In this document: piece after piece, positions 17,097-25,778 of the stretch | Numbering within the stretch: position 1 is the stretch's first letter | Layout of the letters: each line of letters begins with the position of its first letter | Assembly: GCA_934364795.1 (NCBI GenBank) | Contig: CAKRMK010000002.1 | Coordinates: forward strand, 1-64,000 | Source of the DNA: an uncultured Blautia sp. | GTDB taxonomy: Bacteria; Bacillota; Clostridia; Lachnospirales; Lachnospiraceae | Length of the DNA: 64,000 bases | Reading direction: 5' to 3' | Translations under genes and position numbers: made by a program | Notes under the pieces: generated by a model | The model's input: only the letters and a program-made list of their open reading frames with translations | Databases searched by the model: none | What the model was told of the DNA's origin: nothing

Positions 17097-17807
17097 TTAT
17101 TCACCAAGATAAGCTTTCTGTACGGCCTCATCATTCAGAAGATCGCTTGCCTTTCCGCTCATGGTGATCTTTCCGGTTTCAAGAACATATGCCCTGTCAG
17201 CAATAGAAAGTGCTTTTTTTGCATTCTGCTCTACCAGAAGAACGGTAGTACCGCCCTCACTTACCACACGGATAATATCAAAAATCTCATTTACGAAAAT
17301 CGGAGAAAGTCCCATAGAAGGCTCATCCATTACAATCAGTCTTGGTTTGCTCATAAGGGCGCGTCCCATGGCAAGCATCTGCTGCTCACCACCTGATAAA
17401 GTACCTGCCCGCTGTCCCTTACGTTCTTCCAGTCTTGGGAATCTTTTGTAAACTCCAGCAAGGCTTTCCTGGATCTCTGCCTTATCTTTTCTTGTATAAG
17501 CTCCCATGATCAGGTTTTCGTATACACTTAAATCGGCAAATACACGGCGTCCCTCCGGAACATGTGCAATTCCCATCTCAACAATTTTATGTGCCGGAAC
17601 CTTTGTAATATCTTTTCCCTCAAAAACCACAGAACCTTCCTTTGCAGAAAGAAGTCCTGTAAGAGTCTGCAGTGTAGTAGTTTTTCCGGCACCATTGGCA
17701 CCGATCAGGGCGATAACCTCACCCTGGTTTACCTCAAAGGAAATTCCCTTTAAGGCCTGGATTACACCGTAATATACGTGTAAATCTTTTACTTCCAACA
17801 TTGCCAT
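17097..17807 (-). CDS. livF: Branched-chain amino acid ABC transporter ATPase LivF
   Basis: 236 residues, cytoplasmic ATPase of the Leu/Ile/Val importer. Walker A GANGAGKTT, signature LSGGEQQM, Walker B LIVMDEPSMGLSP, and the LivF-specific HVPEGRRVF. GGAGG site. Last gene of livHMGF. Confidence 0.95.
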   Translation of the reverse strand: MAMLEVKDLHVYYGVIQALKGISFEVNQGEVIALIGANGAGKTTTLQTLTGLLSAKEGSVVFEGKDITKVPAHKIVEMGIAHVPEGRRVFADLSVYENLIMGAYTRKDKAEIQESLAGVYKRFPRLEERKGQRAGTLSGGEQQMLAMGRALMSKPRLIVMDEPSMGLSPIFVNEIFDIIRVVSEGGTTVLLVEQNAKKALSIADRAYVLETGKITMSGKASDLLNDEAVQKAYLGE

Positions 17808-17833
17808 TTTTCATTTCCTCCTTACACCAAAAA

Positions 17834-18592
17834 TCATTCTCCCAGATATGCAGTAACAACGGTGGGATCCTTCAGAACTTTAGATGTCTCACCCTGACAG
17901 AGAACCTGTCCGAAGTTCAGTACAGTCAGTTCCTCACAGATACCGCCAACCAGCTTCATATCATGCTCGATGAGAAGGATGGTCATGTTAAAATGGTCTC
18001 TTACAAAACGGATCGTGTCCATCAGCTCCTGTGTCTCATTTGGATTCATACCAGCTGCAGGCTCGTCCAGAAGGAGAAGCTTTGGATCTGTTGCAAGTGC
18101 TCTGGCAATCTCCAGCTTACGCTGTTTACCATAGGGAAGATTTCCTGCAAGAAGATTAGCCTCTTCATCCAGGTTAAACACTTTCAAAATCTCCATAGCA
18201 CGCTCATTCATTTCTTTTTCCACTTTAAAGTATTTGGGAAGTCTTAAAATTCCGGTAAAAGTGGAATATTTATAATGGTTGTGCAGGCCTGCCTTAACAT
18301 TATCCATAACTGTCATATCTTTAAAAAGACGAATATTCTGGAATGTTCGTGCAATTCCTGCTTTATTGATATCGATAATGCTTTTTCCTGTGATATCCTG
18401 TCCGTCCAGCTTGATAATTCCCTCTGTAGGCTTATAAACACCTGTAAGAAGGTTAAAAACTGTAGTTTTTCCGGCACCATTTGGACCGATCAGTCCATAC
18501 AGCTCACCTTTTTCAATTTTCAGGTGAAAATTATCGACTGCATGAAGGCCGCCAAACTGAATTGACAGATTATTTACCTCTAACATTGCCAT
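17834..18592 (-). CDS. livG: Branched-chain amino acid ABC transporter ATPase LivG
   Basis: 252 residues. Walker A GPNGAGKTT, LivG-typical ARTFQNIRLF, LLLDEPAAGMNP and HDMKLVGGICEEL. The signature region is the NLPYGKQRKLEIARAL variant normal for LivG. Its ribosome site lies in the end of livM, 2 bases between frames. Confidence 0.95.
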   Translation of the reverse strand: MAMLEVNNLSIQFGGLHAVDNFHLKIEKGELYGLIGPNGAGKTTVFNLLTGVYKPTEGIIKLDGQDITGKSIIDINKAGIARTFQNIRLFKDMTVMDNVKAGLHNHYKYSTFTGILRLPKYFKVEKEMNERAMEILKVFNLDEEANLLAGNLPYGKQRKLEIARALATDPKLLLLDEPAAGMNPNETQELMDTIRFVRDHFNMTILLIEHDMKLVGGICEELTVLNFGQVLCQGETSKVLKDPTVVTAYLGE

Positions 18593-18594
18593 GA

Positions 18595-19668
18595 TTAAGC
18601 CGCCTCCTTTTCTTTGCCGTGACCTTTGATTTTTTCAACAAGACGGCTTCTGAAATCTCTTGCTGCAGGAGCCCAGTTGAAAAGCATCATTGCGATCATT
18701 ACAATTGCATAGATCAGCATACGGTATGTAGAGAAGCCACGAAGCAGCTCCGGAAGTGCATAAAGCACGATAGTTGCAAGAATACTTCCCCGAAGATTTC
18801 CCATACCACCAAGGATTACATATACCAGAATGGTGATGGACATATTGTAATCGAAAATGGAAACTTTCAGCATGGAAAGGTTATGTGCATAAAGCACGCC
18901 TGCCACACCTGCAATGGCAGCGGAAACAGTAAATGCCAGCAGTTTGTTTTTTGTTACATTAATACCGATAGACTCTGCTGCAATACGGTTGTCACGGGTA
19001 GATGTAATAGCACGGCCGCTTCTGGAATTTACCAGGTTCTGAATGATAAAAAGAACAATCAGAATCAGGATCACGCCGATCAGAAAGAAATAATCTTTAA
19101 TATCTTTATATAAAGTAGAAGTTCCGGCAACACCAAGTGCTCCTTTGATGATCTGTTTTCCTCCGGCTTCCAGATGAAGGTTGGCTGCATTTGTTGCCAC
19201 ATGAATTCCTTTATCATCCACACCAACATACAAAATGTTGATCAGGTTTTTAATAATTTCTCCAAAAGCCAGGGTTACAATTGCCAGATAGTCACCGCGA
19301 AGTCTTAAAACCGGAATACCGATCAGTACACCAAAAACTGCTGCAACAACTGCACCAACCAAAAGTGCAAGGATCAGCCTTGGCACAGATGGAATCATAT
19401 CACTGGTAACATGGGAAAACAGAGCACTGGAATAAGCTCCCACACACATAAAACCAGCATGTCCAAGACTTAGCTCTCCTGAATAACCAACAACAAGGTT
19501 CAGGGAAAGAGAAGCAATGGTGTATACACAGATCGGTACCAGAAGGCCAGTAAGCAGTCTTGACAGGTTTCCGGTAGAGGAAAGTGCCTGTACCACTACA
19601 AAAATGGCGATCACCATACCATATGTAATAAAATTGTTTTTTGTTGTTTTGTTCATATTTTTCTTCAT
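18595..19668 (-). CDS. livM: Branched-chain amino acid ABC permease LivM
   Basis: About 357 residues from the ATG at 19668, which has GAGGTG six bases upstream; a GTG nine bases earlier overlaps that site. Nine to ten membrane helices, with the family segments SLNLVVGYSGELSLGHAGF and LLAFTVSAAIAGVAG. Forms the channel with LivH. Confidence 0.93.
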   Translation of the reverse strand: MKKNMNKTTKNNFITYGMVIAIFVVVQALSSTGNLSRLLTGLLVPICVYTIASLSLNLVVGYSGELSLGHAGFMCVGAYSSALFSHVTSDMIPSVPRLILALLVGAVVAAVFGVLIGIPVLRLRGDYLAIVTLAFGEIIKNLINILYVGVDDKGIHVATNAANLHLEAGGKQIIKGALGVAGTSTLYKDIKDYFFLIGVILILIVLFIIQNLVNSRSGRAITSTRDNRIAAESIGINVTKNKLLAFTVSAAIAGVAGVLYAHNLSMLKVSIFDYNMSITILVYVILGGMGNLRGSILATIVLYALPELLRGFSTYRMLIYAIVMIAMMLFNWAPAARDFRSRLVEKIKGHGKEKEAA

Positions 19669-19678
19669 ATCTGCCACC

Positions 19679-20563
19679 TCATACTTTCTCCTGAATGTTC
19701 TTTCCGAACAGTCCAGATGGTTTTACCAGCAGCACAACGATCAGAACTGCAAACACGATAGCATCTGCAACCTGTGAAGAAATATATGCTTTACTGAAGA
19801 TCTCAATAATACCAAGAAGGATTCCTCCAACCATTGCTCCGGGAATGGATCCGATACCGCCAAATACCGCAGCTACGAAAGCCTTGATACCAGGCATTGC
19901 TCCTGTATAAGGAGTCAGTGTGGGATATGCGGAGCAAAGAAGAAGTCCTGCGATTGCTGCAAGTCCGGAACCAATAGCAAAGGTAAGGGAAATTGTAGCA
20001 TTTACATTAACACCCATAAGCTGTGCAGCGTCACGGTCTTCGGAAACAGCCTGCATAGCACGGCCTGGTTTTGTTTTCTTAACAAAAAGCTGAAGTCCCA
20101 CCATAATGATAATACAGGCAAGAATTGTAACAATTGTAACACCTTTAATCGTAAGCTGGCCGTCAAAAAGAACCAGAGACGGAACATTGATTACCGGCAC
20201 AAAACTCTTTGCATCTGCTCCGAAGATCAGAAGAGCCAGGTTCTGTAACAAATAACTGACGCCGATTGCAGTGATCAGAACTGCCAGGTTTGAGGAAGCT
20301 TTACGAAGAGGTCTGTAAGCAACCGCCTCGATCACAACACCTGCCACTGTACAGATCACAACAGAAAGTATGATTGCCAGGATTGGCGACATATTTGCTT
20401 TTGTAACTGCGGTAAGGATTACAAATGCTCCAACCATGATAACATCACCATGTGCAAAGTTCAGCATTTTTGCAATACCATATACCATTGTATAGCCAAG
20501 GGCAATAATCGCGTAGATACTTCCCAAGCTGATACCGTCTTTTAAATAGGATATAAAACTCAT
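19679..20563 (-). CDS. livH: Branched-chain amino acid ABC permease LivH
   Basis: 294 residues from the ATG at 20563 (GAGGTG upstream; protein starts MSFISYLKDGISLGSIYAI). A longer open frame exists upstream to 20617 but reads into palindromic repeat copy B and is not used. Contains GYTMVYGIAKMLNFAHGD, the family signature. The stop overlaps the livM ribosome site. Confidence 0.93.
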   Translation of the reverse strand: MSFISYLKDGISLGSIYAIIALGYTMVYGIAKMLNFAHGDVIMVGAFVILTAVTKANMSPILAIILSVVICTVAGVVIEAVAYRPLRKASSNLAVLITAIGVSYLLQNLALLIFGADAKSFVPVINVPSLVLFDGQLTIKGVTIVTILACIIIMVGLQLFVKKTKPGRAMQAVSEDRDAAQLMGVNVNATISLTFAIGSGLAAIAGLLLCSAYPTLTPYTGAMPGIKAFVAAVFGGIGSIPGAMVGGILLGIIEIFSKAYISSQVADAIVFAVLIVVLLVKPSGLFGKNIQEKV

Positions 20564-20597
20564 AATGCACCTCTTAACTGGATTTCTCTTTTTCCAT

Positions 20598-20656
20598 GAG
20601 CGTGTTTGAAAATTCATTCCCGCTGTTTTTCCGGAAGTAAATTTTCAGACACGCTC
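20598..20656. repeat. Palindromic interspersed repeat, copy B
   Basis: GAGCGTGTTTGAAAATT (20598-20614) and AATTTTCAGACACGCTC (20640-20656) form an inverted repeat with one mismatch. It lies between the livK hairpin and livH, immediately upstream of the livH ribosome site. Confidence 0.75.
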
Positions 20657-20710
20657 CAATTACATGTAAGCAGACAGAACACCCTTTCATTTCTGCCCCG
20701 TCAGCAAAGA

Positions 20711-20740
20711 GGGAGACGGACCCACAGGTAACCGTCTCCC
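20711..20740 (-). terminator. Intercistronic hairpin between livK and livHMGF
   Basis: GGGAGACGG (20711-20719) pairs with CCGTCTCCC (20732-20740). The U-tract on the minus strand is weak (TCTTT), so it is more likely a partial terminator or mRNA stabiliser that gives more binding protein than transporter. This arrangement is common in ABC importers. Confidence 0.65.
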
Positions 20741-20842
20741 TTTTGTGTAACGGCCATCCCCTGCGAAATCAGGGAAATGGTTAAGACATTGCTGATATGA
20801 AAATGTCCTATCTTTTTATTATTCTTGCAGATCAGATATAGA

Positions 20843-22003
20843 TTACTCCATGGAAGCGTAAACGCCATCCTTAATTACATAAGCCTTAGGAGCTTTATCA
20901 CATTCGCCCTCTTCTGTCCATTTAGCCTCTCCGGTAAGACCATCAAGAGTGATGTTCAGCATGGATGCGGAAAGAGCTGCGCTGATGTCCTCGTTAGACA
21001 TATCTGGTGTGATTCCTGCATCTTCTGCTGCTGCCTGCATAGCATAAAGTACGTCATAAGCATCTGCTGCAAACTGGTTTGGTGTCTCGCCATTGTAAGC
21101 CTCTTCATAAGCAGTTACAAAGTTTACAGTCTTCTCATCTTCACCAGTTGCAGAGAATGGTGTAAGAAGCATAACGCCTTCTGCCAGAGATGTATCGAAG
21201 TTCTCAACATTTAAGATACCGTCCATACCGTCAACACCGAAGATCTTCATATCAAGACCAAGGTCATGAGCCTGCTGAAGGATCAGAGCATTATCTGAAT
21301 AGTAGTTCGGAAGGAACAGAAGCTCTGCGCCGCTGTCTTTAATCTTACCAAGCTGTACGGAGAAGTCTGTATTGTTATCTGTGGTGTAAGCTTCATCAGC
21401 TACAACCTCAAGGCCATACTCATCGCATGCTGCAACGAATGCATCATGTACACCAGAGTTGTAGTCAGCCATGGAATCATACAGAGTAGCTACTTTTGTA
21501 GCAAGTCCGTTCTCTGAAATGTACTCTGCAGATTTGGTTCCCTGCATTGGGTCTGTGAAGCACATACGGAATTCATTATCACCAGCTGTGATGCTGTCTA
21601 CTGCTGTAGCAGATGGAGTGAAAAGGAAAGTGCTCTCTGCTGCCTCTGCACCAACTGCGATACAAGCACCGGAAGTAACAGTACCACAAAGCATCTGCAT
21701 ACCTTTGTCAAGAAGGTCATTGTATGCATTTACTGCTTTCTCCGGATCTCCCTGGTCATCACCGGCGTCAAGAATCTCTACCTGATATCCGTTAAATCCG
21801 CCGTTAGCGTTGATCTCATCAGCTGCGATCTTAGCTGCATTGTATACACCAGTACCATACTGTGCATAATCACCTGTCATAGGTCCGATGACACCAATCT
21901 TGAAGGTTTCCTCGCTTTCTGCAAATACAGATACAGGTGCTACTGTTGTTACTGCCATTGCTGCGGCTGCAGTAATGCTGAGTACTTTTTTCAGATTTCT
22001 CAT
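20843..22003 (-). CDS. livK: Branched-chain amino acid ABC substrate-binding protein
   Basis: 386 residues. Signal peptide of about 28 residues ending VSVFA, then the type 1 periplasmic-binding fold opening FKIGVIGPMTGDYAQYGTG, and further segments GVDGMDGIL and FAADAYDVLYAM. Binds Leu/Ile/Val or related ligands outside the membrane and delivers them to LivHM. There is no lipobox cysteine, which is unusual for a Gram-positive binding protein. Strong GGAGG site and an upstream promoter at 22182-22210. Confidence 0.93.
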   Translation of the reverse strand: MRNLKKVLSITAAAAMAVTTVAPVSVFAESEETFKIGVIGPMTGDYAQYGTGVYNAAKIAADEINANGGFNGYQVEILDAGDDQGDPEKAVNAYNDLLDKGMQMLCGTVTSGACIAVGAEAAESTFLFTPSATAVDSITAGDNEFRMCFTDPMQGTKSAEYISENGLATKVATLYDSMADYNSGVHDAFVAACDEYGLEVVADEAYTTDNNTDFSVQLGKIKDSGAELLFLPNYYSDNALILQQAHDLGLDMKIFGVDGMDGILNVENFDTSLAEGVMLLTPFSATGEDEKTVNFVTAYEEAYNGETPNQFAADAYDVLYAMQAAAEDAGITPDMSNEDISAALSASMLNITLDGLTGEAKWTEEGECDKAPKAYVIKDGVYASME

Positions 22004-22175
22004 AATAAATCTCCTCCTTAATTTATGTAAGAGCTTCTGTCATCTCGCCTTCCAGACATCCACATAACCAATAATGTCTTGCTGATGCATTGGCCCGTCT
22101 GGATAATAGAAAAGCCCACTGGTGGTTCTCCAGCCGGCTTTGGCTTCCATAACTTCTTCTCTTTACTACTTTAAT
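22004..22175 (-). promoter_or_regulatory. Structured leader of livK
   Basis: About 170 bases between the livK promoter and ATG. Seen on the minus strand: CCAGAC pairs with GTCTGG about 40 bases later, enclosing a CCAAT/ATTGG pair, and there is an upstream small hairpin CTGG-AGAACCA-CCAG. No U-tract terminator and no T-box consensus. The same interval also carries a 36-codon frame (22040-22150). Class not recognised. Confidence 0.4.
22040..22150 (-). CDS. Possible 36-residue leader peptide upstream of livK
   Basis: ATG at 22148-22150 about 25 bases after the predicted transcription start; weak ribosome site (AGAAGAAG). The peptide starts MEAKAGWRTTSG and ends GYVDVWKAR-stop 36 bases before livK. 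It has five Leu/Ile/Val residues, not clustered, so a classical attenuator is doubtful. It overlaps the structured leader, so coding or RNA function are alternatives. Confidence 0.35.
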   Translation of the reverse strand: MEAKAGWRTTSGLFYYPDGPMHQQDIIGYVDVWKAR

Positions 22176-22181
22176 GTAATG

Positions 22182-22210
22182 ATTATAGCATTATGTATTT
22201 TTGAATGCAA
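22182..22210 (-). promoter_or_regulatory. livK promoter
   Basis: -35 TTGCAT (22205-22210), 17-bp spacer, perfect -10 TATAAT (22182-22187) on the minus strand. Confidence 0.75.
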
Positions 22211-22266
22211 GAGAAAATTTTATAGATTTTTTAGAATTAGGAAGAAAAAAAACGTCATAATGTCAC

Positions 22267-22294
22267 AAAAAAAGGAGATGGTTTCCCATCTCCC
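22267..22294 (-). terminator. Terminator of the infC-rpmI-rplT operon
   Basis: Minus-strand stem GGAGATGG/CCATCTCC (22274-22293) with a GAAA loop, followed by seven U. Lies about 25 bases after rplT. Confidence 0.92.
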
Positions 22295-22317
22295 ATTTCT
22301 TATCTTCTTAAATTTAA

Positions 22318-22674
22318 TTAAGCGATTGCTTTCTTAGCGATCTCAGCAAGTGCTGCAAATCCCTGTGCATCGTTTACAGCCATCTCTGCAAGCATTTTTC
22401 TGTTGATGTCGATGTTTGCAACTTTAAGGCCGTGCATCATTTTGCTGTAGGATAATCCGTTCATTCTTGCAGCAGCGTTGATACGTGCGATCCAGAGCTG
22501 TCTGAACTGACGTTTCTTCTGCTTTCTTCCAGCGTAGGAGCTGGTAAGTGCACGCATAACAGACTGTTTTGCTACTCTATACTGTTTGGAACGAGCTCCT
22601 CTGTAGCCCTTTGCCAGTTTTAATACACGATTATGTTTCTTCTTTGCGTTTAATCCGCCTTTAATTCTTGCCAT
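22318..22674 (-). CDS. rplT: 50S ribosomal protein L20
   Basis: 118 residues, normal length. Opening [22 protein letters not shown] and [20 protein letters not shown] are diagnostic. Binds 23S rRNA early in 50S assembly, and in Bacillota also represses its own operon through the leader. GGAGG site. Confidence 0.98.
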   Translation of the reverse strand: MARIKGGLNAKKKHNRVLKLAKGYRGARSKQYRVAKQSVMRALTSSYAGRKQKKRQFRQLWIARINAAARMNGLSYSKMMHGLKVANIDINRKMLAEMAVNDAQGFAALAEIAKKAIA

Positions 22675-22714
22675 TTCTTATTTTCCTCCTGTTCGTCTTC
22701 TTCTATGCTATATC

Positions 22715-22912
22715 TTATAAATACGGTAATGCTTTCTTCATGCTCTTAACATTAGTAGAATCAACAACAGTAGCTTTTCTAAGATTTCTCTTTCTCTTCT
22801 GAGATTTCTTTGTTAAGATATGGCTCTTGTAAGCTTTATTTCTTACTAATTTTCCTGTTCCTGTTTTTTTGAAGCGCTTTGCTGCTGCTCTACAAGTTTT
22901 AATTTTTGGCAT
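22715..22912 (-). CDS. rpmI: 50S ribosomal protein L35
   Basis: 65 residues, opening [20 protein letters not shown], strongly basic. Second gene of infC-rpmI-rplT. GGAGG site. Confidence 0.98.
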   Translation of the reverse strand: MPKIKTCRAAAKRFKKTGTGKLVRNKAYKSHILTKKSQKRKRNLRKATVVDSTNVKSMKKALPYL

Positions 22913-23001
22913 TGTAATTTCCTCCTTAATATCGTATCTATTTAATGTCCCTCATCCAGCCTGGCCGAACCCTTCCGGTCTCTCCAAATGAATGCAACAT
23001 C

Positions 23002-23508
23002 CTAGTGTTTCTGTGCTAAAAACATTGTCATGCTTCTGCCTTCTACCTTAGCTGCCTTCTCAACTACGGCAACGTCCTTCAGCATCTCGGCAAAATCATC
23101 CAGAACATGCTTGCTGCTTGACATGTGTGCCATCTCTCTTCCGCGGAAACGAAGAGTAACCTTAACTCTGTCGCCCTTGGTAAGGAATTTGCGCGCTGCC
23201 CCAGCCTTTGTGTTCAGGTCATTGGTATCAATATTTGGTGAAAGACGCACTTCTTTGACATCGATGGTCTTCTGCTTCTTCTTGGCTTCTTTTTCTTTTC
23301 TGGCAAGTTCGTAGCGGTATTTACCATAATCAATAATCTTACATACCGGTGGCTTTGCCTGTGGGGCAATCTTTACTAAATCAAGCTCTGCCTCCTGAGC
23401 CTTGGCCATTGCTTCTCTTGCGGACATAATTCCAAGCTGTTCTCCGTCCGGACCAATTAAGCGTACCTCTTTGTCTCTGATTTGTTCGTTGATCATTAAA
23501 CTGCTAAT
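23002..23508 (-). CDS. infC: Translation initiation factor IF-3 with AUU start
   Basis: 168 residues when started at the ATT at 23506-23508. The only good ribosome site, GGAGG (23518-23522), is 9 bases from this ATT and 21 from the first ATG (23496), so AUU is the likely start. AUU initiation is the classical self-regulating feature of infC. The protein has INEQIRDKEVRLIG, an N-domain, a basic linker and the C-domain VKVTLRFRGREM. First gene of the operon, behind an attenuator leader. Confidence 0.93.
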   Translation of the reverse strand: MSSLMINEQIRDKEVRLIGPDGEQLGIMSAREAMAKAQEAELDLVKIAPQAKPPVCKIIDYGKYRYELARKEKEAKKKQKTIDVKEVRLSPNIDTNDLNTKAGAARKFLTKGDRVKVTLRFRGREMAHMSSSKHVLDDFAEMLKDVAVVEKAAKVEGRSMTMFLAQKH

Positions 23509-23522
23509 TGTCGTGCACCTCC

Positions 23523-23770
23523 ATACCTGATAGATGATCTGTTCTGATCCAGTTTCTAAGTCTGGACTCTCATTCCCCTTCGCAGGAAATTCCTGCCTTC
23601 ATACGTAACCTTCCTTCTCTTATGTCACCATATAAAAAAAGTGCGGACAGAATCCACACTTCTCCTATTACACCCGCGAACTAAGTCACGCGCTGCTGTG
23701 CAATATGAACCCGAGCCGCATCTGTGTGCGCTGAGGTGAGAGTGAACTCTGCTTTCTTTTCATCACGTAC
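23523..23770 (-). promoter_or_regulatory. infC operon leader with transcription attenuator (L20-leader type)
   Basis: About 250 bases of leader RNA between the promoter and infC. It contains a terminator hairpin AAGTGTGGA/TCCGCACTT (23639-23661) followed by a seven-U tract (23634-23640). Upstream G/C-rich segments (about 23680-23750) can form alternative pairing. Bacillota infC-rpmI-rplT operons are known to be controlled by L20 binding such a leader; this assignment follows position and architecture, not covariance. Confidence 0.75.
23633..23661 (-). terminator. Attenuator terminator in the infC leader
   Basis: Nine-base stem with loop TTCTG and seven U, about 130 bases upstream of the infC start. 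Confidence 0.85.
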
Positions 23771-23776
23771 TGTTGA

Positions 23777-23805
23777 ATGATATCATGTCTCCTAAAGAAA
23801 GTCAA
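23777..23805 (-). promoter_or_regulatory. infC operon promoter
   Basis: -35 TTGACT (23800-23805), 17-bp spacer, -10 TATCAT (23777-23782) on the minus strand. Confidence 0.7.
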
Positions 23806-23962
23806 TAGTTTTTTATAAAAAATATTTTTTACTAATTTTTGTAAATATTAGTTTTTCTATTAATTTTCCAGGCATAAATTTTTGCGTATATTTCTCATAA
23901 AAACAGGAAAACCTAAAACTGTTTCATAACACAAAAAGTCATCAGATCAGGAGGAAAAACTC

Positions 23963-24283
23963 ATGACAATTTTAAAATGTTCTGCAACAACCTGTGCTTA
24001 CAACGAAAACCATCTTTGCTCCCGGGGCGAGATCGACGTAATGGGCGAAAGTGCCAGAAATGCGGATGAAACCTCATGTGGAAGCTTCCGTGAAAGATCC
24101 GGCAGTGCCATGAACAGCGGCAAAAATGGCTGCGGATGCGAAACCATCCAGATTGACTGCAAAGCCCACAACTGTACCTACAACGAAAACTGTAAATGTA
24201 CTGCAGCCTCTATTGATGTTGCCGGCAATGGTGCCAAAGCATGTTCCGAAACAAAATGTGATACTTTCCAGTGTCAGTGTTAG
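23963..24283 (+). CDS. DUF1540 protein, two Cys-rich repeats
   Basis: 106 residues made of two DUF1540 units. Each has the pattern Cys-x-x-x-x-Cys-x-Tyr-Asn, a further Cys, then I-D-V-x-G and a final Thr-x-Cys-x-x-F (units about 4-42 and 64-103). A Gly/Ser linker joins them. Probably metal-binding; the family is common in clostridia and has no assigned function. GGAGG site; single gene with its own terminator. Confidence 0.9.
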   Translation: MTILKCSATTCAYNENHLCSRGEIDVMGESARNADETSCGSFRERSGSAMNSGKNGCGCETIQIDCKAHNCTYNENCKCTAASIDVAGNGAKACSETKCDTFQCQC

Positions 24284-24320
24284 AGCTATCTAAATTGTTC
24301 ACACAATTAAATTTTTTCAA

Positions 24321-24353
24321 AAAAGCCTCCGCACTACAATGCGGAGGCTTTTA
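24321..24353. terminator. Bidirectional terminator between the DUF1540 gene and ftsZ
   Basis: AAAAGCCTCCGCA pairs with TGCGGAGGCTTTT between convergent genes; nearly the same stem as 11002-11040. Confidence 0.9.
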
Positions 24354-24378
24354 TTTACAGCAAATTATTTCGTATTAA

Positions 24379-25545
24379 TTATCTGTTTCTTAAGAAATCC
24401 GGAATCTGGATGTCCTTCTTCTGAACAGTGCTGGATGGTGTCTTAGCTGTGAATGGTGTTGCATTCATAGTCGGCATGCTGAAGCTTGGCATGTTCAGGT
24501 TCATACCGCCAGCTGTAGTAGTTGTGGAAGCTGGTCTTTTATTTGCAAATACAGAATTGCTTGCCTTGTTTCCAAATGGATTAGAAGCCTGTGCATTATC
24601 TGTAAGACCTGTAGCAATAACAGTGATTCTTGCATAATCAGCAACGGAATCATCATACATAGCACCAAAGATAATGTTGGCATCTTCTCCTGTAAGCTCC
24701 TGTACGTAGCTTGCAGCATCATTTGCATCCATAAGGGAAATATCACCGGAAATATTGATGATAACATGTGTAGCACCCTTGATGGTAGTCTCAAGAAGCG
24801 GAGAGGATACAGCCTGCTGAACTGCCTCCATAGCCTTGTCATCACCTCTTGCCTCACCGATACCGATATGAGCGATTCCCTTATCAGTCATAACAGTCTG
24901 TACATCAGCGAAGTCAAGGTTAATCAGTGCCGGCAGATTGATCAGGTCTGTAATACCCTGAACTGCCTGCTGAAGAACTTCGTCTGCTTTTCTGAGAGCT
25001 TCCGGCATAGTAGTACGACGGTCAACGATCTCAAGAAGCTTGTCATTTGGAATTACGATCAGAGTGTCAACTGCTTTCTTCAGGTTCTCAATACCTGCAA
25101 GAGCATTGTTCATACGTGTCTTAGCCTCAAAACGGAAAGGCTTGGTAACTACGCCAACAGTAAGGATTCCCATTTCCTTTGCTGCTGCTGCGATAACAGG
25201 TGCTGCACCTGTACCGGTTCCGCCGCCCATACCACAGGTAACGAATACCATATCAGCACCTTCAATAATCTGCTTAACTTCTTCAATACTTTCTTCTGCG
25301 GCCTTCTGTCCAACCTCTGGCTGAGCTCCTGCACCAAGACCTTTGGTAATCTTCTCACCAATCTGAAGTACAGTTGGAGCTTTGCACAGAGTCAGAGCCT
25401 GCTTATCTGTATTAACTCCTACAAACTCTACTCCGCCGATGGCCTCTTCCACCATTCTGTTAACCGCGTTGTTTCCGGCTCCACCTACTCCGATTACAAT
25501 AATCTTTGCAGATGATTCTGCCTCGTTTGACATTATCTCTAACAA
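24379..25545 (-). CDS. ftsZ: Cell division protein FtsZ
   Basis: 388 residues. Tubulin-like GTPase that forms the division ring. Seen: [13 protein letters not shown], tubulin signature [10 protein letters not shown], synergy-loop region, a variable Thr/Ser/Pro linker and the C-terminal peptide [11 protein letters not shown] that binds FtsA/SepF-type anchors. The start is read as TTG at 25545 because GGAGG lies 7 bases upstream; the first ATG (25533) is 19 bases away. Last gene of the dcw cluster, with a candidate promoter of its own. Confidence 0.97.
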   Translation of the reverse strand: MLEIMSNEAESSAKIIVIGVGGAGNNAVNRMVEEAIGGVEFVGVNTDKQALTLCKAPTVLQIGEKITKGLGAGAQPEVGQKAAEESIEEVKQIIEGADMVFVTCGMGGGTGTGAAPVIAAAAKEMGILTVGVVTKPFRFEAKTRMNNALAGIENLKKAVDTLIVIPNDKLLEIVDRRTTMPEALRKADEVLQQAVQGITDLINLPALINLDFADVQTVMTDKGIAHIGIGEARGDDKAMEAVQQAVSSPLLETTIKGATHVIINISGDISLMDANDAASYVQELTGEDANIIFGAMYDDSVADYARITVIATGLTDNAQASNPFGNKASNSVFANKRPASTTTTAGGMNLNMPSFSMPTMNATPFTAKTPSSTVQKKDIQIPDFLRNR

Positions 25546-25690
25546 TGTACTTCCTCCTTTATTTCTACCTGATTTCTATATTAAGTCAATCGGATATTCA
25601 TATTCCGCTTCTCTGTCTGCCTGTATGAAATGACTGTAACAGAGTCATTTACTGTATGCAGCGGATATATACCAAGTTGCATATAGATAT

Positions 25691-25719
25691 ATCATATATT
25701 TTTTTCTCAAATTAATCAA
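25691..25719 (-). promoter_or_regulatory. Candidate promoter for ftsZ
   Basis: -35 TTGATT (25714-25719), 17-bp spacer, -10 TATGAT (25691-25696), inside the 233-base gap between ftsQ and ftsZ. Would give ftsZ expression independent of the dcw operon. Confidence 0.55.
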
Positions 25720-25778
25720 CTACTAATTTTGTTTTTTTAGACTTTTTTTCAGCTTTTCCCTGGAAAATCCCCCAAAAG

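Noticed and set aside
20564..20617. 18-residue N-terminal extension of LivH
   Set aside because: Reads through the palindromic repeat and lacks a ribosome site; the ATG at 20563 has GAGGTG.
22004..22175. T-box riboswitch in the livK leader
   Set aside because: No GGGTGG...CCGCG T-box sequence and no terminator/antiterminator pair.
24766..25515. 249-codon plus-strand frame opposite ftsZ
   Set aside because: Antisense to ftsZ; Cys/Ser/Leu-rich composition typical of complement frames; no start signals.
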